Source of the DNA: Chloroflexota bacterium
Lineage (GTDB): Bacteria > Chloroflexota > Anaerolineae > 4572-78 > J111
Assembly: GCA_016860845.1 (NCBI GenBank)
Contig: BOKF01000037.1
Span: 18,895-82,894, forward strand
DNA: 64,000 nt
Direction: 5' to 3'
In this document: piece by piece, positions 53,732-62,892 of the stretch
Layout: every line of letters starts with the position of its first letter
How positions within the stretch are numbered: position 1 is the first letter of the stretch
Made by a program: the position numbers and the translations under genes
The notes under the pieces: model-generated
What the model saw: only the letters and a program-made list of their open reading frames with translations
Database searches by the model: none
Told to the model about the DNA's origin: nothing

Positions 53732-54661
53732 CTAGTTGATAAACTCCCTGAGTTGACCAGCCAGGTCAGGGTGGCGCAGCTTCGTCAGCGCATCCTGCTC
53801 GATCTGGCGAATCCGTTCGTGTGTGAGTCCAAACCGTTCGGCAATCGCCTGGAGGCTGAGCGGCTGACCACTCCGCAAACCAAAGCGCAACTCGATAATG
53901 CGACTTTCACGAGCGCTTAATTGAGCGATGATCTCCTCCACTTTCCGCTTTAGGATGCGTGTCTGAGCTTCGGCTTCCGTATCCTGATCATTACTCGCTA
54001 GATCAAACAGAAAATCATCGCCATCCTCCCCCAGCGGCTCATCCAGGCTCAGCGGCTCAAGAATCTCTTGCTCAAACAGTACTTTGACTTCATTAGCAGT
54101 CATATTGGCCGCGACGGCGATTTCTTCGAGGTCCGGAGCGCAGCCCCACTGTTGCGTGAACTGGATTCGGAGCCAGTGCAATTTCCCCAGGCTCTCAATG
54201 CGGTGAACAGGTAAACGAATGACTTTGGCTTGATTGGCGAGGGCCCGGCCCACATAATGCCTGATCCAGTAAGTCGCATAGGTGCTCAAGCGCACCTGTT
54301 TCTCGTCGTCGAACTTGTCGATGGCTCTGATTAGCCCCAGCACGCCTTCCTGAGATAATTCGGCCAGCTCCAAGCCGTAACCCGTATATTTCTTGGCGAT
54401 ACTGACCACCAGCCGACCATTGGCTTTAATCAAGATTTCACGGGCAGCGCTGCCTTGCCGCAGAGCGGCTTTGAGACGAACGACTTGTTCTTTAGCTAAT
54501 AGTACGCCAGGCGAGGCTGTCAGGACTTTCGCCGCTTGCTTGCCCTTCAGCATGACCTGGATCAAACGTTTTTCCTCGGCCGGAGTGACCGGATCTGTGG
54601 CCACCAAATCGGCGACCACCATTCTTGAAATCGACGCATCAGGCTTCCAAGTTATCATCAT
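53732..54661 (-). CDS. RpoD-family sigma factor, group 2/3-like
   Basis: 309 residues from ATG at 54661 (the open frame reaches TTG at 54691; GGGAA lies before the ATG). Region 1.2 is at the N-terminus (TDPVTPAEEKRLIQVMLKGK). Region 2 includes NGRLVVSIAKKYTGYGLELA and QEGVLGLIRAIDKFD, with the DNA-melting helix RLSTYATYWIRHYVGRALAN. Region 3 follows (DLEEIAVAANMTANEVKVLF), and region 4 has ESRIIELRFGL and the helix-turn-helix SLQAIAERFGLTHERIRQIE. The long non-conserved region of housekeeping RpoD is absent. Probably an alternative sigma factor for stress or specialised promoters. Confidence 0.88.
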   Translation of the reverse strand: MMITWKPDASISRMVVADLVATDPVTPAEEKRLIQVMLKGKQAAKVLTASPGVLLAKEQVVRLKAALRQGSAAREILIKANGRLVVSIAKKYTGYGLELAELSQEGVLGLIRAIDKFDDEKQVRLSTYATYWIRHYVGRALANQAKVIRLPVHRIESLGKLHWLRIQFTQQWGCAPDLEEIAVAANMTANEVKVLFEQEILEPLSLDEPLGEDGDDFLFDLASNDQDTEAEAQTRILKRKVEEIIAQLSARESRIIELRFGLRSGQPLSLQAIAERFGLTHERIRQIEQDALTKLRHPDLAGQLREFIN

Positions 54662-54712
54662 AGAATGATTTCCCACAGTGTCTAAAAACAATGACTATGA
54701 GCGGCAACTTTG

Positions 54713-55539
54713 TCAGCTATTTAAGGCGCGGGCGTGATCTCTCATGTCTTGCCACGGGTCCGCTTTTTGACCGAGCCGCTGAAAGATATTCCGCAGCGTG
54801 TAGCTCTGAGAATGAAGATGCGGATCGGCCAATTCAGCCCAGTCCAGCGGTGTGGCTACCGGCGCGCCGGGTTTGGCCCTCACCGTGTAGGGCGCCACCC
54901 CGGTCTGAGCATAAGCGTTGCGGAGATAGTCTAAAAAGACCCGACCTTGGCGTTGGTCTTTGCGGGTCTCCGTCGTCAGCCGCTCTGGTTCTCGCCGAGC
55001 CAACTCGTTGGCTAACTGGCGGACAAAGGCGCGGACCGTGTCGAAATCGGCACTCCGATCCAGGGGCGCGACGACGTGCAGCCCTTTCGAGCCGGTGGTC
55101 ATCACAAATGGAACCAGGCCCACTTCTTGTAGCATCTCGCGCAGTCGCCCGGCCGCAAAACGGACCGTTTCAAAATCATTGCCCGGTGGATCGAGATCAA
55201 AGATGAGCTTATCGGGGTAGTTCAACTTGTCCGCCCGGCTCAACCAGGGATGCAGGGTGATACAGGCCTGGTTGGCCAGGTAAATGAGCGTTTCGACGTT
55301 GTCGCACCGGGGAAATAGTCGGGGATCTCTTTCTGATAGAAGCCTTCGGCTTGAATGCCGTTCGGAAAACGCTGCATCGAAAGCGGATGGTTAGCCAGAT
55401 GAGGCAACATGATGTCGGCGATGCGCTGGTAGTAATCTATGAGATCACCTTTGGTGAGGCCATCATCTGGAAAGAGCACTTTGTCCAGGTGAGAGAGCTG
55501 TACGGTATGAGCGCCGATCTTCATTTTTTTGTCTGTCAT
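54713..55539 (-). pseudogene. LigD-type polymerase domain gene, broken by a deletion and frameshift
   Basis: The N-terminal part (55240-55539) reads LSHLDKVLFPDDGLTKGDLI...[10 protein letters not shown] and then runs out of frame. The C-terminal part (54713-55243, upstream in another frame) picks up at [20 protein letters not shown], then [20 protein letters not shown]. In intact LigD polymerase domains about 15-20 residues lie between DYFP and CDN, so the break is a small deletion that also shifts the frame. The metal-binding pair FDLDP and the [13 protein letters not shown] motif remain. LigD polymerases work with Ku and a ligase in end joining; neither is in the window. Confidence 0.78.
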
Positions 55540-55564
55540 TTTATGATCCCCTACATTTCAAGTG

Positions 55565-56845
55565 CTAAGGTCCTCGTTGCCACCCAAGAACGAGCCAAGT
55601 CCATTGTTTTTCCACCACCAGGTCATCTACTGAACGCGTGTAACCTGCCCATTTCGGATAGGCCCGAATGAGCAGGTTCTCGGAGGCTGGCCGACCGGCC
55701 TCATCCCACGCTTTGACCTGTTCAATGAGGCGCTGAGCGAGGTCCTCAGCCCGACCGAACTGACGCACGAACAAGGTGAAAGAATTGGAGGCAGTATGGA
55801 ATTCATTAATGTCAATGAGCGGAGCTGGCTGGCCTGGTGGTCGCATGAGCGCAACCAGGCCGGTTTCGCCCAGAAGAACGCTTGTGGAGACCGACTTCCA
55901 TTCACCCCCCAATCCGACCAGAGGGGGTACCAGCCCACGGTCGACCATGTCGCCTTTAGCCAGTAAGATACCCACGTTTGACTCGGGCAAGGCTAACCAC
56001 AACCGCAGGCCGCTGAGACGCTCACAGACGCTCACGGCGACATCGGTAGGCCAATCCTGGCTCGGACCGATCAGCCACCGGTAGACTGCTTCGGTGTCAA
56101 TGGGACGTGTTGCCTCAACTTCCAGGAAGAGGCCCGGATCAGGGCCAAGCGATAGCTGACTGACCGGCGGGGCAGCAAACACGCCCCGCAGGGGCATAAA
56201 CCCACAATCCTTGACCGAGAGGCTCAGCAGATGATCCGCTCTCCGTTCAAAAGCAATGGACTTTTGCCCATCTCTGATCCCCAGCGGCAACACCAGCCGC
56301 CCGCCGGGTTTCAGTTGCTCCCACCAGGCTGGGGCAATATCCGACGCTCCCACGGTGAGAATGATCCGATCGTAGGGTGCGGCTTCAGCATAGCCATGCC
56401 CTCCATCCGCGCACACCACCTGTACCCGGTCAAAGCCCGCTACGACTAGATGCTCACGGGCGATGTCCACAATATCCTGGTCAATATCCACGCTGATGAC
56501 CTGCCCCGTCTTACCCACAAGGTGGGCCATCAGGGCAGCGTTGTAGCCTGTTCCAGCCCCGATCTCGAGCACCTTATATCCCGGTTCCAAGCCGAGCTGT
56601 TCCAGCATAATGGCCATAATAGCCGGCTGCGAGGATGAACTGACCACCTGGTCGTTCAGTCGTTTGGTAGGAATGGAGCGGTCAGCGTAGGCTTCCTCTA
56701 GAGACGCACCGGGTACGAAGAGATGACGGGGCACGGCTCGAAAAGCGGCTTCGACGGTGGGGCTAACAAGATGACCTTTGACCTTCAGTTCGTCGATCAG
56801 GGCCTCACGCAGGGTCGAGACATTGATGGGTGTCAGTGATTCCAT
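55565..56845 (-). CDS. Protein-L-isoaspartate O-methyltransferase-type protein with C-terminal extension
   Basis: 426 residues from ATG at 56845 (frame open to TTG 56875). The N-terminal 200 residues are PCMT: PTVEAAFRAVPRHLFVP, VSSSSQPAIMAIMLEQL, motif I YKVLEIGAGTGYNAALMAHL, VISVDIDQDIVDIAREHL and APYDRIILTVGASDIAPAWW, PGGRLVLPL. The enzyme repairs isoaspartyl residues in damaged proteins using SAM. The remaining ~200 residues are an extra domain found in long PCMT homologues of actinobacteria and Chloroflexota. It starts 64 bases after the radical SAM gene stop region and may share a transcript with it. Confidence 0.85.
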   Translation of the reverse strand: MESLTPINVSTLREALIDELKVKGHLVSPTVEAAFRAVPRHLFVPGASLEEAYADRSIPTKRLNDQVVSSSSQPAIMAIMLEQLGLEPGYKVLEIGAGTGYNAALMAHLVGKTGQVISVDIDQDIVDIAREHLVVAGFDRVQVVCADGGHGYAEAAPYDRIILTVGASDIAPAWWEQLKPGGRLVLPLGIRDGQKSIAFERRADHLLSLSVKDCGFMPLRGVFAAPPVSQLSLGPDPGLFLEVEATRPIDTEAVYRWLIGPSQDWPTDVAVSVCERLSGLRLWLALPESNVGILLAKGDMVDRGLVPPLVGLGGEWKSVSTSVLLGETGLVALMRPPGQPAPLIDINEFHTASNSFTLFVRQFGRAEDLAQRLIEQVKAWDEAGRPASENLLIRAYPKWAGYTRSVDDLVVEKQWTWLVLGWQRGP

Positions 56846-56909
56846 AGATTTTGCTTTCCAGATATCTCTGAGCAAAATTTCGTCTTACTCTCTAGCGACG
56901 CTAAGGGCT

Positions 56910-57809
56910 TCATTGGTCAGCCAACAGGGGTAACTGGAGCTGCTCGCCGGGCAGCGGCGGAACGGGTAGGCTATTGAATCCGGCGGCGCTCCAACCGACC
57001 CGCTCTGGCCCCAGCCGGGTGAGCAGCAATTGATATAGCGCCTGCGCTGTCGTCTCGTCCTGCCAGTCACCGTAACCCAACTTCCGCCACAGCACCGGAA
57101 TGCGGGTCGACGCCGTACGCCGGCCCTGGCTTCCGTCACCCGACACGAAGGTGTCTACGATAACTCGGTCAGCTACAGCCGTCAGCCAGTCAGCAAAATA
57201 GTCTGGCTGAGTCAGAGGCAGCAAGGGTGAGATAGCCACCTGCACCTTCAGGCCGGCCGCCTTGGCCTGTTCGGCCACTTTCATCCGGGCCGTGATACTC
57301 GGCACCTTGGGCGTAAGCTGCCGGATGATGGCGTCATTATCCGTCTCGATGGTCAGCGAGAGCCAGGCGTGAGCGCCGAAGGCGGCGATGAGCGGGAAGT
57401 CCCGCCGGACGAGGGGCGAGCGGGTCTGGATGACCAGCAGGCCCGGACGGTAGCGGTTGAACACCTCCAGGCAGGCCCGGCTCAGGCCGAGCTGGTACTC
57501 TAGCGGCTGATATGGGTCGGTGGCGCTGCTCATAAAGATGCGCAGCATGGCTAGTTCACCCCGCTGAGCTACCTGCGCCAATTCGACCGCCAGGACCTCA
57601 GCGATATTCTCTTTAGGGTGGACGTACTCGCCCCAGGCCAATCCATCGCTAGCGTGCTGGTGGATGGGTAGGCTGGACACGTAGCAGTACACGCCACACC
57701 CCACTCCGAAGGCGCAGCCGGTGTAGGGTTGGAGAGAGTGGGTGTAGTTGTAGAGAAAGCCACCGGTTTTGGTCAAAGCGCTCTTGACCGATTTAGGGAT
57801 AATTATCAT
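56910..57809 (-). CDS. Radical SAM protein, spore-photolyase/Rv2578c-like
   Basis: 299 residues from ATG at 57809 (TTG at 57821 also in frame). The cluster-binding cysteines lie in YTGCAFGVGCGVYCYV, C32, C38 and C42, giving CX5CX3C rather than the canonical CX3CX2C. Downstream blocks fit the SPL-like family: RIFMSSATDPYQPLE, LVIQTRSPLVRRDFPLIAAF, WLSLTIETDNDAIIRQLTPK, GLKVQVAISPLLPLTQPDYF. Members of this family are linked to DNA repair or nucleic-acid modification, but their substrates are mostly unknown. Confidence 0.8.
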   Translation of the reverse strand: MIIIPKSVKSALTKTGGFLYNYTHSLQPYTGCAFGVGCGVYCYVSSLPIHQHASDGLAWGEYVHPKENIAEVLAVELAQVAQRGELAMLRIFMSSATDPYQPLEYQLGLSRACLEVFNRYRPGLLVIQTRSPLVRRDFPLIAAFGAHAWLSLTIETDNDAIIRQLTPKVPSITARMKVAEQAKAAGLKVQVAISPLLPLTQPDYFADWLTAVADRVIVDTFVSGDGSQGRRTASTRIPVLWRKLGYGDWQDETTAQALYQLLLTRLGPERVGWSAAGFNSLPVPPLPGEQLQLPLLADQ

Positions 57810-58164
57810 CTCAGCAGTCAATCAATAAGCAGGATAGCAGAAACCATACCATAGCCCGGAAATTAGACCAAATTTTCGGCCTCGATGTCAAGGCAACTGT
57901 TGGGAAGGCCGGCCGCTACTCCACTTGAACAGCGAGATCAGCGAAATCGGCCTGTGACTGCTAGACACGATCTCGGAGATGCCAGTTGGGAAAATATTGT
58001 TGCTCCAAAGCCAAGACAGGTTCTTAAGAAACCTCGCTTCGGGGGTTGGGACAGGCACACAACAATATCTGGGGAGAACAAGATAAGCATACCCCAACAT
58101 CTAGGGGTGAGGGCAGAGGATTTTAGACCGGCGCTCAAGCGGGTCAAGAGTTTACCAACTCAAA

Positions 58165-58199
58165 AAGCCCGACCCTATTTTCAGGGTCAGGCTGGGCTT
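58165..58199 (-). terminator. Probable minus-strand intrinsic terminator
   Basis: On the minus strand AAGCCC...GACCCT-GAAAAT-AGGGTC-GGGCTT is followed by TTTG, giving two stacked 6-bp stems and a short U run. It would end a transcript coming from the 58.2-60 kb region. Confidence 0.45.
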
Positions 58200-58329
58200 G
58201 CTCCTATTTATTCGTCTTCTCGGCCGTTCCCTACAATAATATGTAGTTTCTTAATCGGGGTCGAGCAAGCTCGCCACCAGTGTTGGAATCACCCGGAACG
58301 GAGACCAAGTTCCTAAGCGGGCTCAAAGG

Positions 58330-59150
58330 CACCAATCAGCTTGACGGTCTTAGCTTATGAGAAGACGTAGCTCGAATTATAGCGGAAAGTGGGAGCCGCG
58401 CAACTGCCCCAGGTTTCTGCGGTGGGGGAATACCCCGCCGGGGTAGGGCTAGTTCCTAAAAACATCCTGCAGATAGCGAACCTGGCCAATCGCTCATGGC
58501 GGGATCATGAGCTGAGCGATTGGAGCTAACGCTCATTCGCACGCGAGCCAGGGTGCATAATCGCTTGGGTTCGCTCAAAGATTGCGCCTGGGCAGGACTA
58601 CCCCTCGGAAGATGTCCCCAAGATCCCACTATGACCTCCTGTAAATAGCGGGGAGTGGAGCAGGTAGCTAGCCTACAGGTAAGCGGTTGAAGGAGATAGA
58701 GCGCCTCCAGAGCGATTTAGACTCCTAAAAGGTTCCCCTGAAACCCTCCTAAAACATCTAGACCTCCCTCCGAAAACGTGGGGAGAACACCAGGAAGACC
58801 CACCAATTCACCTCTTGAGAAGAGCTGTTGGGCTAACTGAGGTGTGGCGGGTTTGGGAAATGTCCCTAAGACCTCCGGCAAATTGGCACTAACTCTATAA
58901 GACGTGGGGAAGACGGCCCTAAAGCCTCTGTAAAACCTCCAGAAAACGGCAAGAGCCGTGGGCGTGATGTCAATGGCGGCGAGCAGAGCCAGGAAGAGCC
59001 GGCGAAGAAACTAGGAAAAAGGCCTGAAGACGTCAGGAAGACCACCTAAAGGAGTCCTGAAAGTAGCGGGGGTGCGCTTGATTCGCAAGGACTCCCGTCG
59101 TGAGGGCTGGGGCTCTCGCCCTCACAGGAGCTTCCTCCATTTTTATTTCG
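58330..59150. ncRNA. Candidate large structured RNA or repeat-rich region
   Basis: No frame codes, yet inverted repeats are dense: CCAATCGCTCA/TGAGCGATTGG at 58485-58522, GCGG.GGGG/CCCCGC near 58419-58438, and GTGAGGGC/GCCCTCAC at 59099-59123 followed by a purine hairpin and ATTTTTATTT. Degenerate units with CCTCC.GAAAACG.GGGGAG recur near 58633, 58763, 58870 and 59046. These traits fit a large structured RNA on the plus strand ending near 59150, but they are not proof. Confidence 0.35.
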
Positions 59151-59780
59151 CTCAACCACTATTTACATTTCTCGAAAAATCAACATCAATGTTTTTCCGG
59201 GAAAACTTGTGGTTGATGGGTATAATTGGCGCCAAAAACTGAACCCCAAGCTAAGGGGGATAAAGTAGAACCGACCCAGCAGGTAGAGGAGTAAATTGGC
59301 AAAAGATGGAAATAGTAGTCTGAGGTGGTGCCGGATCGGCGAGAAAATCACGATAAGGGCACGCTATCCGATTCAACGCTTCCCCCGTCCATACTTGCGT
59401 ATAGTCGTATTTTGTTCGATGCATTTCAAGTGCCGACTTTGGGATCAATATACGCTTCGGCTTACCCGACGGGACAACAGTTGTGTAGTTCGACACAGCG
59501 TTGGTTGCCTCGGTAACGAAGGGAGAATATATCAACGCAGCCTGGCTCTGTGGATAGGGCAGGGAAGACCACTGCCATCATAGCGGGAACGCTTTACGAC
59601 CCAGGGCCAAGGCACGGCTGGAGGAAGCGGCGATAATCAGCCTGTTCCAGAAGGTGAGCGGCATAGCTAATCTTTTAGGATCAATATTCACCTGATTGGC
59701 AAAGAGATGGCTAAGGAAAGGATTTTGCGACCTTAAAGATTATCTTGGAATTTAAGCGGGCCAAGATTGTAGTAACCTTT

Positions 59781-59979
59781 GGTGCTAGTTTTTACTTTAA
59801 GTTTTTTGATAAAAGTGCCTTTTTAGCCCAACAAATTACAAAATTCTGGATGTCGGCCCAAAAATCTAAATCGAGACTAATGGAGCTTATACAGCAAATT
59901 CCAAGATTTTGAGTTTTTCCGAAGATTCTTCGGTAAAATACCTTTTTTACCGAAGAAATGACGAAAACAAACTAGCACC
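59781..59979. mobile_element. MITE-like unit with 11-bp terminal inverted repeats
   Basis: GGTGCTAGTTT at 59781-59791 and its exact complement AAACTAGCACC at 59969-59979 bound a 199-bp AT-rich segment. Inside are CCGAAGATTCTTCGG and CTTCGGTAAAA/TTTTACCGAAG, so the unit is rich in snap-back structure. No coding capacity and no clear target duplication. Confidence 0.4.
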
Positions 59980-60196
59980 ATTAGTTAGTAGTTTGAATTT
60001 TAATGGGGAAACAGGTTGACACCTAGATCTGTTTCTGAGCCGATTATAGACGTCTCACTTTGGCAGTAGCCTGAAACTATGCTAATCTCAGAAGGGTCAG
60101 CAGCCATACTAATCCGGGCTAGAGCCGCATGTTGAGGCCGGTTTGGAGTGGGCTGCCTGATATTGAATTAAACTCGATAAAAGGAGTGAAGTCACG

Positions 60197-60409
60197 ATGG
60201 CTGAGCGTGAAACGGGCATAGTCAAGTGGTTCAACAGTTCTAAAGGCTATGGCTTCATCGTCCGCGACCAAGGGAGCGAAATTTTCGTACATTATAGCGC
60301 CATTCGCGGTACAGGCCATCGTTCGTTAACGGAAGGTCAACGGGTGGAATTCGCTGTGGCTCAAGGGCAGAAGGGGCCGCAAGCCCAAGACGTGAGGGTG
60401 CTTGTTTGA
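60197..60409 (+). CDS. Cold-shock domain protein (CspA family)
   Basis: 70 residues from ATG with AAAAGGAG upstream. A single OB-fold cold-shock domain: ETGIVKWFNSSKGYGFIVRD with RNP-1 (KGYGFI) and IFVHYSAIRG with RNP-2 (FVHYSAI). It binds single-stranded nucleic acids and acts as an RNA chaperone or antiterminator. Length is normal for the family. No cold-shock-type long leader is obvious. Confidence 0.93.
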   Translation: MAERETGIVKWFNSSKGYGFIVRDQGSEIFVHYSAIRGTGHRSLTEGQRVEFAVAQGQKGPQAQDVRVLV

Positions 60410-60491
60410 AAGGCAAAGGCCCCTGAGCGTCAACGCGGGAGGGTAGGTTTCACAAGGTTTTATCATCAGCTCTTGTGAACCGAGGCAGACG

Positions 60492-62750
60492 GTGAATAAT
60501 AAAGAGAAGCAAATTCTGAGCACGTTGCAAATTATTTGCCGCGCAGAAAATGAAGATTTGGCCGGGTTGAATTGGTTACTGGCGGGCGAGATAACGGCTG
60601 CCCTGCCCACCTCACTCCGCCAGGATATTTTGCAGACCGAGCTGGGACGTCAAATCCAGGTCAACGTCTGGCAATTATGGCTGACGACCTCAACGATGGA
60701 AGCGTTTTCAAATGATGATATTGAGGAAACACTCATTGAATTGGCAAATGAAATGTTAGTGGAGAAAATCATCACTCAAGGATGGGATGGAGCGACTATT
60801 CGCTTGCTCGGCCAGATTGGCAGTGACCGGGTCGTGGAACACTTAATCAAACTCGTTCAGCAGTCGACAAATGATTATTCCCTGCCGGGTGAAGCGGTTG
60901 AGGCCTTAGGTGTCGCCGGTTCACCGATGGCTATCGCCGAAATTCAACGATTATTGGATAATGAGCTGTTGAGGAAAAATGCGATTAAGGCTTTAGCTCG
61001 GGCAAACTCACCAAAAAGCGCCGAGATATTGCTAGACCTTTTCCAAACGACATATTCTGATCAGGTCGCCCAGGCCATCAACCAACTCTCTCATCCCGAT
61101 ATTGCCCCGCTGCTTGTTAAGAAAATATCTTCGGAAAGCCCCCCGGAATTATTAATGGCGCTAGGTAAAATTGGGGGAGAGCAGGCTGTCGAAATACTAA
61201 AAGACATTATTACTCAAATCTATCAACGGATAGAAGATAAGGAAACTGCTGGTTTAGACGAAAATCGTTATGCCCTTGTCGTGGCAGCCGGTCTTGATGC
61301 CCTGGCGCTTAGCCTGTCGCCTGTGGCTGTAGCGACTTTAGTAGATATGGCCCGGCAGGACTTTTTTGCCGAGGATTTCAGAGAAGAAGCTGTTCGTGCT
61401 TTGGGGAAAATGCGTCTCTCTTTATCAGATCAGGTTCTGACCGACATCGTGCTCGATTCATCGCTCCCTGCCTGGTTGAGGGCCACGGCTGCCGAGAATT
61501 TGCCTACCCCGCTGCCAGCCAGCATAGAACAGGCCTTATTGACTGCTTTCACTAGGGGGAGCGAAACGGCTGATCTGTTGGCGCCTCAGCTTGCCCTGGC
61601 TTTACGTTACTCGAGCAGTGAGCGGGGGCGATCAGTGTTGCGGCAACTTCTCCGCCACCCGGACCGAGGCGTACAAAATCTGGCGGCGCAGAGTCTGGGC
61701 TTGCTCGGTGACCCGGTGGCCGTTCCCCTGCTGCTAGAAATGCTTCAAATGCGCCAGCAGCAGGAGGGGCAACTGAAGGAGATAGTTATCGCTCTAGGGC
61801 AATTGGGCAGCGCCTCGGCTGTAGCACCCTTGATTGAAGTGCTTGAACAGGAAAGCTATCCATTGCTATGGCCCGATGCGGCCAAAGCCTTGGCCACTAT
61901 CGGTGATCCAGCCGGGATTACCTATTTGCTCCACAAACTAGAGCAAGATGTCGTCGGCGCTCAACGATGGTCTGCCGCCTTTGGCAATATTTATCGTGAA
62001 CGGGCCATCCCGCCCCTCGTCGAGCATGGCTTGGCTTCGCCTCAACCCGAAGTGAGAAGGAACAGTATCATTGGTCTTGGCTCTATCGGCAGCCAGGCCG
62101 TCGTACCAGCTTTAATCACCGGCTGGCGGGATGAAGATGAAGCTGTCAGAGAAGCTACCGGAGAAGCCTTTGAAAAAGTAAAAGCGATTGATGCCCCCGA
62201 TATCATCCGGCTTGTATTGGATACGGTCGAAGACCCGTTGATAGCTCAACCCTCGACGCTACTACGATGTTTAACCCAGACTCAGAGCCAGCCAGCGACG
62301 ACCACCGTCTGTGAACGACTTGAACATTGGTTACAGTCAGCGGCCTTTGAAGCCCGAATTCCCAAGCCAACGGTGATCCATTATCTCGGTGAGCTACAGT
62401 GTTCAGGCATTGTTGGCCTGTTAGGGCATTTGCTGCTCACTGACCCAAACCCAGCCATTCGAGACGCGGCAGCTTCAGCCCTTGGTCTAATTGGGACGAG
62501 TGAGGCCGTCTCGTATTTACTGAAGGCCTTACAAACAGAGACAGATTCGGCTAGCCTGGACCCGATTCAGCGAGCTTTGGCCCAGCCTAGATTTTTATGT
62601 GACCTCATCGAGGCGCTCCCTCTAACTCGTCCGATTCTGACCGGTATAGCCTTACGTCACCGGCTGCGTATTTTTGCCGATGGCCGGGTCACGCCACCCA
62701 GTGGCCCTCCGTTACCGTGTCGAGAAGCGATGCAAGGGCTAATTTCCTAA
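60492..62750 (+). CDS. Long HEAT / PBS-lyase-type repeat protein
   Basis: 752 residues from GTG. The protein is almost entirely helical repeats of about 30 residues of the type DPVAVPLLLEMLQ...QLKEIVIALGQLGSASAVAP, with at least fifteen units visible (e.g. EAVEALGVAGSPMAIAEIQR, NPAIRDAAASALGLIGTSEA). Such solenoids form protein-binding scaffolds; some act on phycobilin attachment in cyanobacteria, but that role does not apply here. There is no signal peptide or membrane segment. It stands 82 bases after the cold-shock gene and may share its promoter. Confidence 0.85.
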   Translation: MNNKEKQILSTLQIICRAENEDLAGLNWLLAGEITAALPTSLRQDILQTELGRQIQVNVWQLWLTTSTMEAFSNDDIEETLIELANEMLVEKIITQGWDGATIRLLGQIGSDRVVEHLIKLVQQSTNDYSLPGEAVEALGVAGSPMAIAEIQRLLDNELLRKNAIKALARANSPKSAEILLDLFQTTYSDQVAQAINQLSHPDIAPLLVKKISSESPPELLMALGKIGGEQAVEILKDIITQIYQRIEDKETAGLDENRYALVVAAGLDALALSLSPVAVATLVDMARQDFFAEDFREEAVRALGKMRLSLSDQVLTDIVLDSSLPAWLRATAAENLPTPLPASIEQALLTAFTRGSETADLLAPQLALALRYSSSERGRSVLRQLLRHPDRGVQNLAAQSLGLLGDPVAVPLLLEMLQMRQQQEGQLKEIVIALGQLGSASAVAPLIEVLEQESYPLLWPDAAKALATIGDPAGITYLLHKLEQDVVGAQRWSAAFGNIYRERAIPPLVEHGLASPQPEVRRNSIIGLGSIGSQAVVPALITGWRDEDEAVREATGEAFEKVKAIDAPDIIRLVLDTVEDPLIAQPSTLLRCLTQTQSQPATTTVCERLEHWLQSAAFEARIPKPTVIHYLGELQCSGIVGLLGHLLLTDPNPAIRDAAASALGLIGTSEAVSYLLKALQTETDSASLDPIQRALAQPRFLCDLIEALPLTRPILTGIALRHRLRIFADGRVTPPSGPPLPCREAMQGLIS

Positions 62751-62752
62751 AA

Positions 62753-62878
62753 CTAACTTATAAGACTCTGGCGAACAAAAAATTCAGCGAAGGGCGCGAG
62801 TATAGCCATGACGAGTAACCCGACCCCCGCGACTATTGCCGCTTGGCGTAGTGATATATCCGCGATACGGTTTGTCAT
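62753..62878 (-). pseudogene. N-terminal fragment of a DUF4386-type membrane protein
   Basis: 41 codons: MTNRIADISLRQAAIVAGVG, then LLVMAILAPFAEFFVRQSLI and a stop. This is the start of DUF4386 proteins, which are usually over 200 residues with several membrane passes; the rest is missing. AGGATGA lies upstream of the ATG. It begins 14 bases after the stop of the oxidoreductase, so it was the second gene of that operon. Confidence 0.6.
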
Positions 62879-62892
62879 CTCAATTCATCCTG

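Larger units (their letters stand above)
57810..60196. other. 2.4-kb region without convincing genes
   Basis: No open frame in this stretch has a believable composition or start. It holds a minus-strand terminator hairpin near 58165, a hairpin-rich stretch at about 58330-59150, an AT-rich inverted-repeat unit at 59781-59979, and the palindrome CCGAAGATTCTTCGG at 59920-59934. It may be an RNA-coding or origin-like region, or decayed mobile DNA. Confidence 0.5.

Noticed and set aside
54691..55206. 171-codon plus-strand ORF over the broken LigD gene
   Set aside because: Antisense of the LigD polymerase codons, which have clear family motifs on the minus strand.
57885..58316. 143-codon ORF at 57885-58316
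   Set aside because: Proline and arginine pattern looks random, no family, weak start; overlaps a terminator hairpin.
58330..59150. Group II intron, RNase P RNA or tmRNA
   Set aside because: No domain V-like hairpin, no RNase P core motifs and no tRNA-like end could be found.
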